Below are positions 18,381 to 25,988 of a stretch of DNA of 64,000 bases, piece after piece. The stretch comes from CAVZMO01 sp963776195. GTDB lineage: Bacteria > Nitrospirota > Thermodesulfovibrionia > Thermodesulfovibrionales > SM23-35. The notes under the pieces were generated by a model, which was not told the DNA's origin, did not search any database, and saw only the letters and a list, made by a program, of their open reading frames with translations. The stretch is from contig CAVZMO010000039.1 of the NCBI GenBank assembly GCA_963776195.1, positions 1 to 64,000 on the forward strand. Direction: 5' to 3'. Each line of letters opens with the position of its first letter. Within the stretch, counting starts at the first letter, position 1. Position numbers and translations under genes: made by a program.

Positions 18381-19595
18381 ATGCCTGATATCAAACGAAT
18401 CGGTGTAATAACCAGTGGCGGAGATTGCGGAGGTCTTAATGCGGTGATCAAAGGGATTGCACGTGAAGCTTATGATTTGGGGATCGAATCAGTCGTTATC
18501 CCCCATGGATATGCTGGTCTCTATAACCTGATAAAGATGGATAACGTTGTTTTTCTCAATGCCGAGAGGGTGAGCAAGATAGAGGCATCCCTTGCGGGTT
18601 CCGAGGCCGGGCATTCGCGGGTGAAGATAAGCAAGATAGCAGACCCTCAGAAATATGAGAGGATAAAAGACGGTCTGAAGAAGTTTAAGATCGATGCCCT
18701 TGTGATAAGCGGAGGGGATGATACGGGCAGCGTAGTTGTTGATCTAACATCCAAGGGCATACCATGTGTCCATGTCCCGAAAACAATGGACCTCGATCTT
18801 CAATCTTACAGTGTCGGAGGCGATTCGGCAATCAACAGGATAGCGGTTTTTGCAAGGGAACTGAAGACAACAGGGATGAGCCATAACCGTATCCTTGTTA
18901 TAGAAGTATTCGGCAGGTATGTCGGACATACCGCCCTTCGAGGAGGCATAGGCGCAGAAGCTGATTGCATCTTGATCCCGGAGATCCCTGTTGACTTTGA
19001 TGTTGTTTACGAGCACATGAAGACCACATACTTTGCCAGGATCGAGAGAAGCGATGTAAAATCAGGCACATATATTATTATTGTTGCTGAAGGAATTAAA
19101 ATTGCAAGCGGGGAAATGCTCTATGACGAATCTATCCCACCCGATGCCTTTGGTCATAAGAAACTTGCAGGTGCAGGAAAATATGTAAGACAGCAGCTTG
19201 AAAAAAGACTCAAGGTTGACCCGGCAGTGACAGAATTTATGCAACGGACAGGCATGTTTGCACCGGGTGTCTATGAAATACCAGAGGTTAGGGAAGTTAC
19301 GCTGGGCCATCTCGTGCGTTCAGGTCATTCCTCCGCGCGTGATGTCAATTTCGGTTACAAGGCGGGTGCCGCAGCAGTTTTTCTGCTGTTGGAGGGCAAA
19401 ACAGGGAACACGGTTGTGAATGTTGACGGCAACAAGATTTACTATCAGGCGACAGCCGAAGTGATAAAACGAAGAGAAGTGAATGTCGAGGAGATTGCCA
19501 TATTCGAGAGCCTGGGTACCTGTTTCGGAAGAAAGCCTGAGAAATTTATCTATGAAATTATTGAGCAGAAAGAGCGTATCGAGAGACATCTGTAA
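18381..19595 (+). CDS. pfp: 6-phosphofructokinase, pyrophosphate-dependent type
   Basis: This 404-residue PFK-family enzyme phosphorylates fructose 6-phosphate. Two residues point to PPi rather than ATP as phosphate donor: the GGDD motif at 111-114 (Asp at the position that is Gly in ATP-PFK) and PKTMDLD at 133-139 (Lys where ATP enzymes have Gly). The N-terminal ITSGGDCGGLN phosphate loop is present. The MGR substrate motif is altered to FGR (EVFGRYVGH). AGGAGG lies just before the ATG. It sits alone, divergent from the DUF294 gene. The donor call is from motif knowledge and has not been tested. Confidence 0.85.
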   Translation: MPDIKRIGVITSGGDCGGLNAVIKGIAREAYDLGIESVVIPHGYAGLYNLIKMDNVVFLNAERVSKIEASLAGSEAGHSRVKISKIADPQKYERIKDGLKKFKIDALVISGGDDTGSVVVDLTSKGIPCVHVPKTMDLDLQSYSVGGDSAINRIAVFARELKTTGMSHNRILVIEVFGRYVGHTALRGGIGAEADCILIPEIPVDFDVVYEHMKTTYFARIERSDVKSGTYIIIVAEGIKIASGEMLYDESIPPDAFGHKKLAGAGKYVRQQLEKRLKVDPAVTEFMQRTGMFAPGVYEIPEVREVTLGHLVRSGHSSARDVNFGYKAGAAAVFLLLEGKTGNTVVNVDGNKIYYQATAEVIKRREVNVEEIAIFESLGTCFGRKPEKFIYEIIEQKERIERHL

Positions 19596-19626
19596 TTCTT
19601 AAGAGGGGAGGGTGGAAAAGAAAAGT

Positions 19627-20520
19627 CTACTCGATTTGCCCCCAGATTGAAGGGCCTTGTGCTTTAGTGTTTGAGACATATGCCTTTACTTCCTGTCTAT
19701 AAGCTTTGCGAAGGAGTTTTGCTATGTCGCCCACAGCGTATTTCTGATCATCGATCTTTGAGACCGGCATGACCTCCATGGTCGTATTTGTGAGAAAGAC
19801 CTCCTCGGCGGAGTAAAGGTCCTCTATTCTAAACTTACCTTCTTTCACTCTTAAGTTTTCTCTTTTTGCCAGATCAATGACCAACCCTCTTGTTATCCCA
19901 TCCAGGATTCCACAGTCAAGAGAAGGGGTACAGAGGATGCTGTCTTTATAAAAGAACAGATTGCTGATAGTCCCTTCGGTGAGCTTTCCGTATATGTTCA
20001 ACATCAGAGCCTCATAGACACCTCTTTTTTTGGCCTCTATTTTGGCGAGGATGTTATTGAGAAAGTTCAGGGACTTTATGCGGGGGTCTAAGGCTTCCTT
20101 CAGGTTCCTCCTGGTCTCCGCGATGATGAGGCTTATCCCTTTTTCATAGAATGCTTTGGGGTATTCTTTGAATTCCTGTACGATGATTACAATCGTCGGT
20201 TCGGCGCAGAGGTCCGGATCGAGTCCGATATCACCTCGTCCCCTCGATACCGTCAATCTTATGTACGCGTTCCTGAGTGTGTTGGCGATCAGGGTTTCAT
20301 AAATAGAAACTTTTAGAGCGTTGATTTCAAGGGGAATGTTGAGCCCGATCAGAATGGCGGAGCGAAAAAGCCTTTGCAGATGCTCTTCAAGCTCGAAAAT
20401 TACACCGTCATAGACCCTCAGCGTCTCGTATACGCCGTCGCCGTAAAGGAACCCATGGTCGAAGACGGATACCACAGCTTCTTTCGAGGGCACAATCTTG
20501 CCGTTCAGACAAACATACAT
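19627..20520 (-). CDS. class IV aminotransferase (IlvE / D-amino-acid transaminase family)
   Basis: A 297-residue PLP enzyme of fold type IV. The PLP-binding Lys is in RIKSLNFLNNILAK (about residue 160), the following LTEGTISNLFF binds the phosphate, and GILDGITRGLVIDLA is a conserved C-terminal element. Branched-chain aminotransferase, D-alanine aminotransferase and aminodeoxychorismate lyase share these features; I favour a BCAT/DAT-like enzyme by length, without certainty. The ATG lies 6 nt after a TATAAT box (20527-20532) and has no Shine-Dalgarno, so the transcript is probably leaderless. The extreme C-terminus (NTKAQGPSIWGQIE) is unusual. Confidence 0.85.
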   Translation of the reverse strand: MYVCLNGKIVPSKEAVVSVFDHGFLYGDGVYETLRVYDGVIFELEEHLQRLFRSAILIGLNIPLEINALKVSIYETLIANTLRNAYIRLTVSRGRGDIGLDPDLCAEPTIVIIVQEFKEYPKAFYEKGISLIIAETRRNLKEALDPRIKSLNFLNNILAKIEAKKRGVYEALMLNIYGKLTEGTISNLFFYKDSILCTPSLDCGILDGITRGLVIDLAKRENLRVKEGKFRIEDLYSAEEVFLTNTTMEVMPVSKIDDQKYAVGDIAKLLRKAYRQEVKAYVSNTKAQGPSIWGQIE

Positions 20521-20526
20521 AATTTA

Positions 20527-20532
20527 ATTATA
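20527..20532 (-). promoter_or_regulatory. -10 box of class IV aminotransferase, leaderless-type
   Basis: Read on the minus strand: ATGACA (-35, 20549-20554), 16-nt spacer, perfect TATAAT, then 6 nt to the ATG. No ribosome-binding sequence is present. Confidence 0.55.
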
Positions 20533-20613
20533 CCATTAAAATATTCTGTGTCATTTTGGACGTCGCAATATAGCCGCAAACTTTCGTTTGCGCGAATTTA
20601 ATATCTTTTAATC

Positions 20614-20629
20614 GCAGGCTGAAGCCTGC
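20614..20629. repeat. short palindromic repeat, copy 1
   Basis: GCAGGCTGAAGCCTGC, a 7-bp stem with a 2-nt loop, lies in the gap between the class IV aminotransferase and the lipoyl ligase. It is followed by TGCTACC. Near-identical copies occur at 21626 and 21754, and a decayed one at about 56031. Confidence 0.7.
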
Positions 20630-20663
20630 TGCTACCAAAACTTAAATGTGATAAGTTTTTACC

Positions 20664-21473
20664 TTATCTCCTGAATGTCCATTCATGGGAGAGATATTTC
20701 TCAGTTTCCAGTTCTGAGGCAAGAGAAATTTCCTCGCTCGAAGGAGATGAAGGAATAAACCTCGCGTCAAAGGTCTCTTCAAAGGAGCTCCTGACGGCAC
20801 CATTGAACCTTTCATAAGCTAATTCGGGATCTATTTCCTTTAATCCGATCATCGATTCCTTTATCTCCTGAAAAGTATTAAGCCTGAATATCCTGGTGAT
20901 TTCATCTTTATCGACCAGAAACGGGATGGAGCCCTGCTGGAGGAGGCTGTCGGGCCAGCGTTTCTGTGCAGAGCCCACTACTTTTTTGCCGTTGATCGCT
21001 ACCTCTCCAAAAGAGATTGACCGGAAGCAGAAAGCATTTCTTGAACAATCCGAAGCGGGTAAAGAACGTCTCGTTTCTCTCATTAACTTTAATTCCGGTG
21101 AGAGGCCTACCTTTGACAGTGCAAGCCCGATTGCCGCACTGATTTTTTTGTAACTGTCGAGCAATCCCCTTGAAAAAAGTCCCGAAGTTGTCTTCACAGA
21201 GAAACTGTAGGTGATTTCATTCCCATGCAATATCGCACGGCCTCCTGTCGGTCTTCTCACTATCGGGACATGGTTCTCGATACAATACTCAACATCAACA
21301 TCTGCAGCGCGCTGGAAGCACCCTATGCTTACAGAAGGAGCGATCCATCCATAGACTCTCAAAGTCGGCGGCTCCGAATCCTGTCGTACCGCAATGGCAA
21401 TCGCCTCATCCAGAGCCATATTATAAGACGCTGAGCAGGGGCCGGTATCGATGAAACGCCAGGTATCGGTCAT
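20664..21473 (-). CDS. lipoate-protein ligase / octanoyltransferase family (LplA/LipM-like)
   Basis: This 269-residue BPL_LplA_LipB-fold enzyme attaches octanoate or lipoate to E2 or GcvH domains. Visible motifs: RRPTGGRAILHGNEITYSF (about 73-91), which binds the acyl-adenylate or acyl group, and the Lys motif INGKKVVGSAQKR (about 155-167). A Cys shortly before that Lys region (NAFCFRS) resembles the catalytic Cys of LipM-type octanoyltransferases, so LipM is possible. A TATATA box 7 nt before the ATG with TTGATT 16 nt upstream, and no Shine-Dalgarno, suggests a leaderless mRNA. Confidence 0.8.
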   Translation of the reverse strand: MTDTWRFIDTGPCSASYNMALDEAIAIAVRQDSEPPTLRVYGWIAPSVSIGCFQRAADVDVEYCIENHVPIVRRPTGGRAILHGNEITYSFSVKTTSGLFSRGLLDSYKKISAAIGLALSKVGLSPELKLMRETRRSLPASDCSRNAFCFRSISFGEVAINGKKVVGSAQKRWPDSLLQQGSIPFLVDKDEITRIFRLNTFQEIKESMIGLKEIDPELAYERFNGAVRSSFEETFDARFIPSSPSSEEISLASELETEKYLSHEWTFRR

Positions 21474-21625
21474 AAAAAACTATATACCGTATGGCATCGT
21501 ATAATCAATAATCGGACACGGGTACCATCTTGTTGCCAATGAAAATTTCCGTGTGGTATGCTTTTAATAATGCTTTTTGCAATACATATGAAGTTCTTCA
21601 GGGAATTGTTGTAAGAAAGGTAGTC

Positions 21626-21641
21626 GCAGGCTTTAGCCTGC
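21626..21641. repeat. short palindromic repeat, copy 2
   Basis: GCAGGCTTTAGCCTGC: the same 7-bp stem as copy 1 with loop TT instead of GA, which shows that the stem rather than the loop is conserved. Confidence 0.7.
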
Positions 21642-21753
21642 GTGAAAACCATCAATGTACATAAAAACCGTGAATGTAAAAGAAGAGAGACACAGATTAC
21701 CCAAAGGATTTTATAAAGGAGAGGATGTTTTAAATGGGGTTATCTTAAGACAC

Positions 21754-21769
21754 GCAGGCTGAAGCCTGC
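21754..21769. repeat. short palindromic repeat, copy 3
   Basis: GCAGGCTGAAGCCTGC, identical to copy 1 and likewise followed by a GCTACC-type sequence (GGCTACC). Confidence 0.7.
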
Positions 21770-21812
21770 GGCTACCCGCAATAATGTCGGAAAAATCAAA
21801 TTTGGAAAGGAC

Positions 21813-22493
21813 TTGAAACAGAAATTGAAAAAAAGAAATCAGTTTACAGGGGATTCTGTACACCCTATCGGTTGGCCTGTCTTTTTGATTATGGGATACT
21901 GTCTGCTTTCTGCCGCCTCCATCGCCTTTTCATCTGGTGATGAAGAAATTGCAAGGATCCAGAAAGCCTACGAGAACATAAAAGATATAAGCGGCAGTTT
22001 TGTTCAGAAGAGCTATATTAAGGATTTGAAGCAGACCGAAACATTCAAAGGTCAGTTTTTTATCAAGAGGCCGATGAAGATGAAGTGGAATTATAAGGGA
22101 GAGCAGGCGCAGGAGGTTCTTATCAATAATGACGAGATACTGATATACCAGAAAAAAGAAAAACAGGCTTATAGGGGTAAATTTGACAGGGATACCTATG
22201 GCCAGGCGCCGATCGCTCTCCTCAGCGGATTCGGAAAGGTCCGGGAAGAGTTTTCTGTTACGGGAAAAAACGGGAAGCTCCTTCTCAAGCCTAAAAAGCC
22301 TATGGGAGGGATAATCTCGATTGAGATCGAACCTTCAGGGGGTGACTTCCCCATCAAATCTTTTACCGTTAACGATTCTTACTCAAACAGGATAGAGATG
22401 GCGCTGAAGGATGTGAAGATTAATACCGGCTTGGAAGACAGATTCTTTGAACTTTCTCTGCCCAAAGGCGTAACGACATTAGAAACCAGATGA
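21813..22493 (+). CDS. lolA: outer-membrane lipoprotein carrier protein LolA
   Basis: This 226-residue periplasmic chaperone carries lipoproteins to LolB at the outer membrane. A signal peptide spans about residues 22-40 (hydrophobic VFLIMGYCLLSAASIAF). The LolA core follows, with FVQKSY, FFIKRPMKMKWNY and the repeated beta-strand pattern of the family. The start is TTG after GGAAAGG; a later ATG at Met27 would truncate the signal peptide. It shows that the cell has an outer membrane. The AmmeMemoRadiSam gene starts 20 nt later but has its own -10 box. Confidence 0.9.
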   Translation: MKQKLKKRNQFTGDSVHPIGWPVFLIMGYCLLSAASIAFSSGDEEIARIQKAYENIKDISGSFVQKSYIKDLKQTETFKGQFFIKRPMKMKWNYKGEQAQEVLINNDEILIYQKKEKQAYRGKFDRDTYGQAPIALLSGFGKVREEFSVTGKNGKLLLKPKKPMGGIISIEIEPSGGDFPIKSFTVNDSYSNRIEMALKDVKINTGLEDRFFELSLPKGVTTLETR

Positions 22494-22501
22494 AATCCTG
22501 A

Positions 22502-22507
22502 TATAAT
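22502..22507 (+). promoter_or_regulatory. -10 box of amrS-type gene, leaderless-type
   Basis: A perfect TATAAT lies 6 nt before the ATG at 22514. No Shine-Dalgarno is present and the -35 (TTAGAA, 17-nt spacer) is weak. Confidence 0.45.
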
Positions 22508-22513
22508 GGAATT

Positions 22514-23521
22514 ATGAAAGAAGCAATGTTTTATGAAAAGCTCGATGAAAAGAAGGTGAGGTGTTTTCTCTGTGCTCATCATTGTCTCATCAAAGAAGGC
22601 AAAAGAGGCATATGCTATGTCCGCAAGAACACAGACGGCGTTCTGTACAGTCTGGTCTACGGAAAAGTTATTTCCATGAACGTCGATCCTATCGAGAAGA
22701 AGCCGTTGTTCCATTTCCTGCCGGCCTCAACGTCCTTTTCGATCGCGGCCGTGGGCTGTAATTTCCGCTGCGAACACTGCCAGAATTTCGAGATATCCCA
22801 ATACCCGAAGGAGCACGAAGACATACCCGGACGTTCCGTTACACCGGAGGATGTTATCGAAGCGGCTGCAGTGAGCGGCTGCGAGAGCATTTCGTATACC
22901 TATACGGAACCCACAATGTTCTTTGAGTTTGCCTATGACTGTGCGAGACTTGCACGTGAAAAAGGGATAAAGAATGTCTTTGTGAGCAACGGGTATACAA
23001 GTCCCGAGGCGACGAGGACCATTGCGCCCTATCTTGACGGCAATAATATCGACCTCAAAGGCAGCGATGATTTCTATCGCAAGATCTGCGGTGCAAGACT
23101 TGAGCCGGTGAAAGAGACGATCAGGCTTATGAAGGAACTCGGTGTCTGGGTCGAGGTCACGACTCTGATAATACCCGACTACAACGATTCTGATGACGAT
23201 CTCAGGGATATTGCAGGATTCATCGGCTCTGTCGACACTTCGATCCCGTGGCATGTGACACAGTTTTATCCGACATATCAATTGACCGACAAGCCGAGGA
23301 CGCCGGTGAAAACGCTGCGAAGGGCAAGGGAGATCGGCTTTGAAGCCGGCCTCAAATATGTCTATGAAGGTAATGTGCCGGGGGAAGGCGGTGAAAACAC
23401 GTATTGCCCTCATTGCAAGGACGTCTTGATCAGGCGCTTCGGGTTCCGCATCGGCGAACTCAAAACCATAGACGGAAGATGTTTAAGTTGCGGGGCAGAG
23501 ATTGAAGGGGTGTGGAAGTAA
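22514..23521 (+). CDS. amrS: AmmeMemoRadiSam system radical SAM enzyme
   Basis: A 335-residue radical SAM protein of the AmmeMemoRadiSam family. The cluster motif CNFRCEHC (CxxxCxxC) lies at about residues 80-87. An N-terminal Cys-rich segment (CFLCAHHC) and a C-terminal zinc-ribbon-like segment (CPHC near the end, then CLSCGAEIE) are both family traits. Length fits. In other genomes it is found with AMMECR1 and Memo genes, which are not adjacent here. The role of this system is not settled in the literature I know. The end abuts the convergent rimI gene by one base. Confidence 0.9.
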   Translation: MKEAMFYEKLDEKKVRCFLCAHHCLIKEGKRGICYVRKNTDGVLYSLVYGKVISMNVDPIEKKPLFHFLPASTSFSIAAVGCNFRCEHCQNFEISQYPKEHEDIPGRSVTPEDVIEAAAVSGCESISYTYTEPTMFFEFAYDCARLAREKGIKNVFVSNGYTSPEATRTIAPYLDGNNIDLKGSDDFYRKICGARLEPVKETIRLMKELGVWVEVTTLIIPDYNDSDDDLRDIAGFIGSVDTSIPWHVTQFYPTYQLTDKPRTPVKTLRRAREIGFEAGLKYVYEGNVPGEGGENTYCPHCKDVLIRRFGFRIGELKTIDGRCLSCGAEIEGVWK

Positions 23522-23941
23522 CTAAACCCTGAGCACCATTATGGTCGCATCCTCTACCGGAGAGGTATAGTATTCCTTTCTGGTCCGTGCGGCCCTGAAG
23601 CCGAAGCGCTCATAAAAGGTCCTTGCGCCGATGTGTGAGACCCTCACCTCAAGGTAAAAGAATCTGCAACCTTGCTCTCTCGATTCAGTTAAGATTTTTT
23701 TCATGAGTGCTGTTGCAATACCCCCGCTTCTAAAGTTCGGGTGAACGGCAAGATTCAAGATATGGCAGTCATCGAATACGATATTCACGCATATATAGCC
23801 GATGACCTTGTTCTGCAGCACGGCAACCTTCGATAAGGCGTAGTGTTTGTGAAGCTCTTGATAAAAAGCGGCCTCAGACCACGGGCTGGAAAAGGATATC
23901 CGCTCGATTTCCAGAATTTCCGGGATGTCATGCTCCCGCAT
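23522..23941 (-). CDS. rimI: ribosomal protein S18-alanine N-acetyltransferase RimI
   Basis: A GNAT-family enzyme that acetylates the N-terminus of S18. The acetyl-CoA loop appears as FRSGGIATALMKK, followed by LEVRVSHIGARTFYERFGF, the RimI signature. From the ATG at 23941 it has 139 residues, but conserved-looking sequence continues upstream (IVIREM), and an in-frame CTG at 23980 has AGGAG 8 nt before it. A CTG start inside the tsaB 3' end would give 152 residues, the normal family size. It follows tsaB, its usual neighbour. Confidence 0.85.
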   Translation of the reverse strand: MREHDIPEILEIERISFSSPWSEAAFYQELHKHYALSKVAVLQNKVIGYICVNIVFDDCHILNLAVHPNFRSGGIATALMKKILTESREQGCRFFYLEVRVSHIGARTFYERFGFRAARTRKEYYTSPVEDATIMVLRV

Positions 23942-23957
23942 CTCCCGTATTACGATT

Positions 23958-24662
23958 TCAGCCTTTCCGTTTAATCTCAGCTTCCGATCTCCTTATATAA
24001 AATGGAATGAGACTTACAGGTTCTGAAAATTCTCCTCTCAAAGCCTTTTGCATCCCCATGGACGCAACGTTTGCAGGTGAAGGGACCATTTTTTCAGGTG
24101 ATGGGAGTATAGCCTTCTCCCTCATTGCTTCTTTTATGATCTCTTTATAGAGAAGCGCCCCTTCACCGATAAAAAGAACATTTTCGCCTGGTGTATCATT
24201 CGCTCCGATCTTTTCCAGCAGTTTATTTATATTTATCGATACTTCATCTATTATCCTTACAAAACCTTTCCCCTCCCATAAGAACAACGCAGCATAAACC
24301 TCTTTCTTCCTCGCATCGAGCAGGGTGCAAACCGGATATCTGCAGTAGGGAAGACTCCAGGCGAGTGCTTCGAGTGTGGGAACCGCGACAATCGGTTTGC
24401 CGGTGGCGAAGGAAAATCCCTTGACGGTGCTCAGGCCGATCCTCAGTCCTGTAAACGAGCCGGGACCGATAGATACCGCGAAGACATCGATTTCGGATAT
24501 TTCGAGCCCCGATTGTTTCAATACATGGTCTATCTCCGTCATCAGTCTCTCCGAATGCGTTGATTTGACATTGAGCCTTACTTCAGCAACCAGACCTGCT
24601 GAATCGTCAATGACAGCTACGCCTCCCAACATTGTCGATGTTTCTACGGCGAGTACTTTCAT
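23958..24662 (-). CDS. tsaB: tRNA threonylcarbamoyladenosine biosynthesis protein TsaB
   Basis: A 234-residue ASKHA-fold subunit that dimerises with TsaD to make the universal t6A37 tRNA modification. The N-terminal ETSTMLGGVAVID and the hallmark SIGPGSFTGLRIGLSTVKG (about 66-84) are clear. The 3' end runs into rimI, and the start ATGA overlaps the stop of the MFS gene by 4 nt, so the three are probably one operon. Confidence 0.92.
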   Translation of the reverse strand: MKVLAVETSTMLGGVAVIDDSAGLVAEVRLNVKSTHSERLMTEIDHVLKQSGLEISEIDVFAVSIGPGSFTGLRIGLSTVKGFSFATGKPIVAVPTLEALAWSLPYCRYPVCTLLDARKKEVYAALFLWEGKGFVRIIDEVSININKLLEKIGANDTPGENVLFIGEGALLYKEIIKEAMREKAILPSPEKMVPSPANVASMGMQKALRGEFSEPVSLIPFYIRRSEAEIKRKG

Positions 24663-25879
24663 AACGGTTTACTATACCACCGACCTTTGAATATTTTCAT
24701 CGAAAAGGCTATCGATGCAAGGATACAAAAAAGGGACGCAATGCTTATCGCGCGTGTCGTGCCCAGAGAATCCGCCAAAAGACCGATGAGCGAATTGCCT
24801 ATCGGAGCTGTGCCCAAAAATACAAAGGTATAAACGCCCATCGCCCTTCCCCTCAGGTTGTCAGGCACTGAGAGCTGTATAAAACTGTTTGCAGTTGCAA
24901 AGAAACTTACCAGACTCCAGCCGATGCACGCCAACAGTATCATCGAAAGATACAAAATCTTCGACGTTGAAAAGGCGAGGAGCGCAAATGAAAAAAAGAG
25001 GCCCGACAGGGCCATGAACTTGTTCTTCTCCTTTATATCTTCCCTGAATGCGAGGATCAAAGCTGCCGATAGCGCCCCCGCACCCGTAGCGCCCACAAGG
25101 AAACCGAAACCTTTCGGACCTGTTCTGAATATTTCACCGGCAAATATTGGAAGAAGCGTTATAAAAGGCATTCCTAAAAGACTGAATACGGCGATAAGGA
25201 TTATGGTCCTGTATATCCCGTCGTTGCTTTTGATATATTTGATCCCCTCTATAAAATCCTGCATAAAGCCGTTTGAACTCTCATAAATATCACCCTTGAT
25301 GTTAATTTTGGAGAGTGCGACTATGACGGCGATAAAGCTTGCTGCATTCAGATAAAAACATGCGGGAAGCCCCAGGGAGGAGATCGTCAACCCTGCTATA
25401 ACGGGTCCTATGATACGGGCGCCATGAAAAGCAGCGGAATTCAGTGCTATAGCATTTGTGAGCTTGCTTTTACCCACCAGCTCCACGATAAAAGACTGCC
25501 GGGCAGGGATGTCGAAGGCGTTAACAGTTCCGAGGAGTGCGGCAAGCAAGGCGACCTGCCAGACAGCTATCATTTTGATGTCGGTGAGAATGCCCAGAAT
25601 GAGTGCGGGCAGGATCGATAACGCCTGGGTCATCAAGAGTAAATTCCTCTTCCTGAACCTGTCCGCAACGATGCCTCCGGCAAAGGTGAACAAGAGTATC
25701 GGGAGCGCTCCGGAGGCCGCAACGAGGCCTAAATAAAAAGGTGATTTTGTCAAACTGTAAACAAGCCACCCTTGTGCAACGGACTGCATCCATGTCCCGG
25801 ACAAGGAGATAATCTGTCCGAACCAGAAGAGCCGAAAATTTCTGTACTGCAATGCTGAAAATCTTTCAACGTCAGCCAT
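24659..25879 (-). CDS. MFS transporter, EntS-like exporter
   Basis: A 406-residue major facilitator of the MFS_3/EntS type with about 12 membrane segments. The early motif LSGTWMQSVAQGWLVYSLT and the motif-A-like loop GGIVADRFRKRN are typical. Substrate unknown; relatives export siderophores or drugs. The start is supported by TACAAT 6 nt upstream (25886-25891) and no Shine-Dalgarno, another leaderless-type arrangement. Its stop overlaps the tsaB start. Confidence 0.85.
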   Translation of the reverse strand: MADVERFSALQYRNFRLFWFGQIISLSGTWMQSVAQGWLVYSLTKSPFYLGLVAASGALPILLFTFAGGIVADRFRKRNLLLMTQALSILPALILGILTDIKMIAVWQVALLAALLGTVNAFDIPARQSFIVELVGKSKLTNAIALNSAAFHGARIIGPVIAGLTISSLGLPACFYLNAASFIAVIVALSKINIKGDIYESSNGFMQDFIEGIKYIKSNDGIYRTIILIAVFSLLGMPFITLLPIFAGEIFRTGPKGFGFLVGATGAGALSAALILAFREDIKEKNKFMALSGLFFSFALLAFSTSKILYLSMILLACIGWSLVSFFATANSFIQLSVPDNLRGRAMGVYTFVFLGTAPIGNSLIGLLADSLGTTRAISIASLFCILASIAFSMKIFKGRWYSKPL

Positions 25880-25988
25880 CGTATAATTGTACCTGATTAT
25901 ACATTTCCATTCTTTGGCGAAGAATTTAGAGAGCGGTTCGCTCGGTCAGACGGTTTTTGAAGAGAATTAACGAGGATTAGGGCAGGTC

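Larger units (their letters stand above)
21474..21812. other. intergenic region with two palindromic repeats
   Basis: A 339-nt divergent gap between the lipoyl ligase (minus) and lolA (plus). It holds the ligase promoter at its left end and two copies of the GCAGGCT palindrome. No gene was recognised in it. Confidence 0.6.

Noticed and set aside
22727..23413. 228-codon minus-strand frame
   Set aside because: Antisense shadow of the AmmeMemoRadiSam enzyme.
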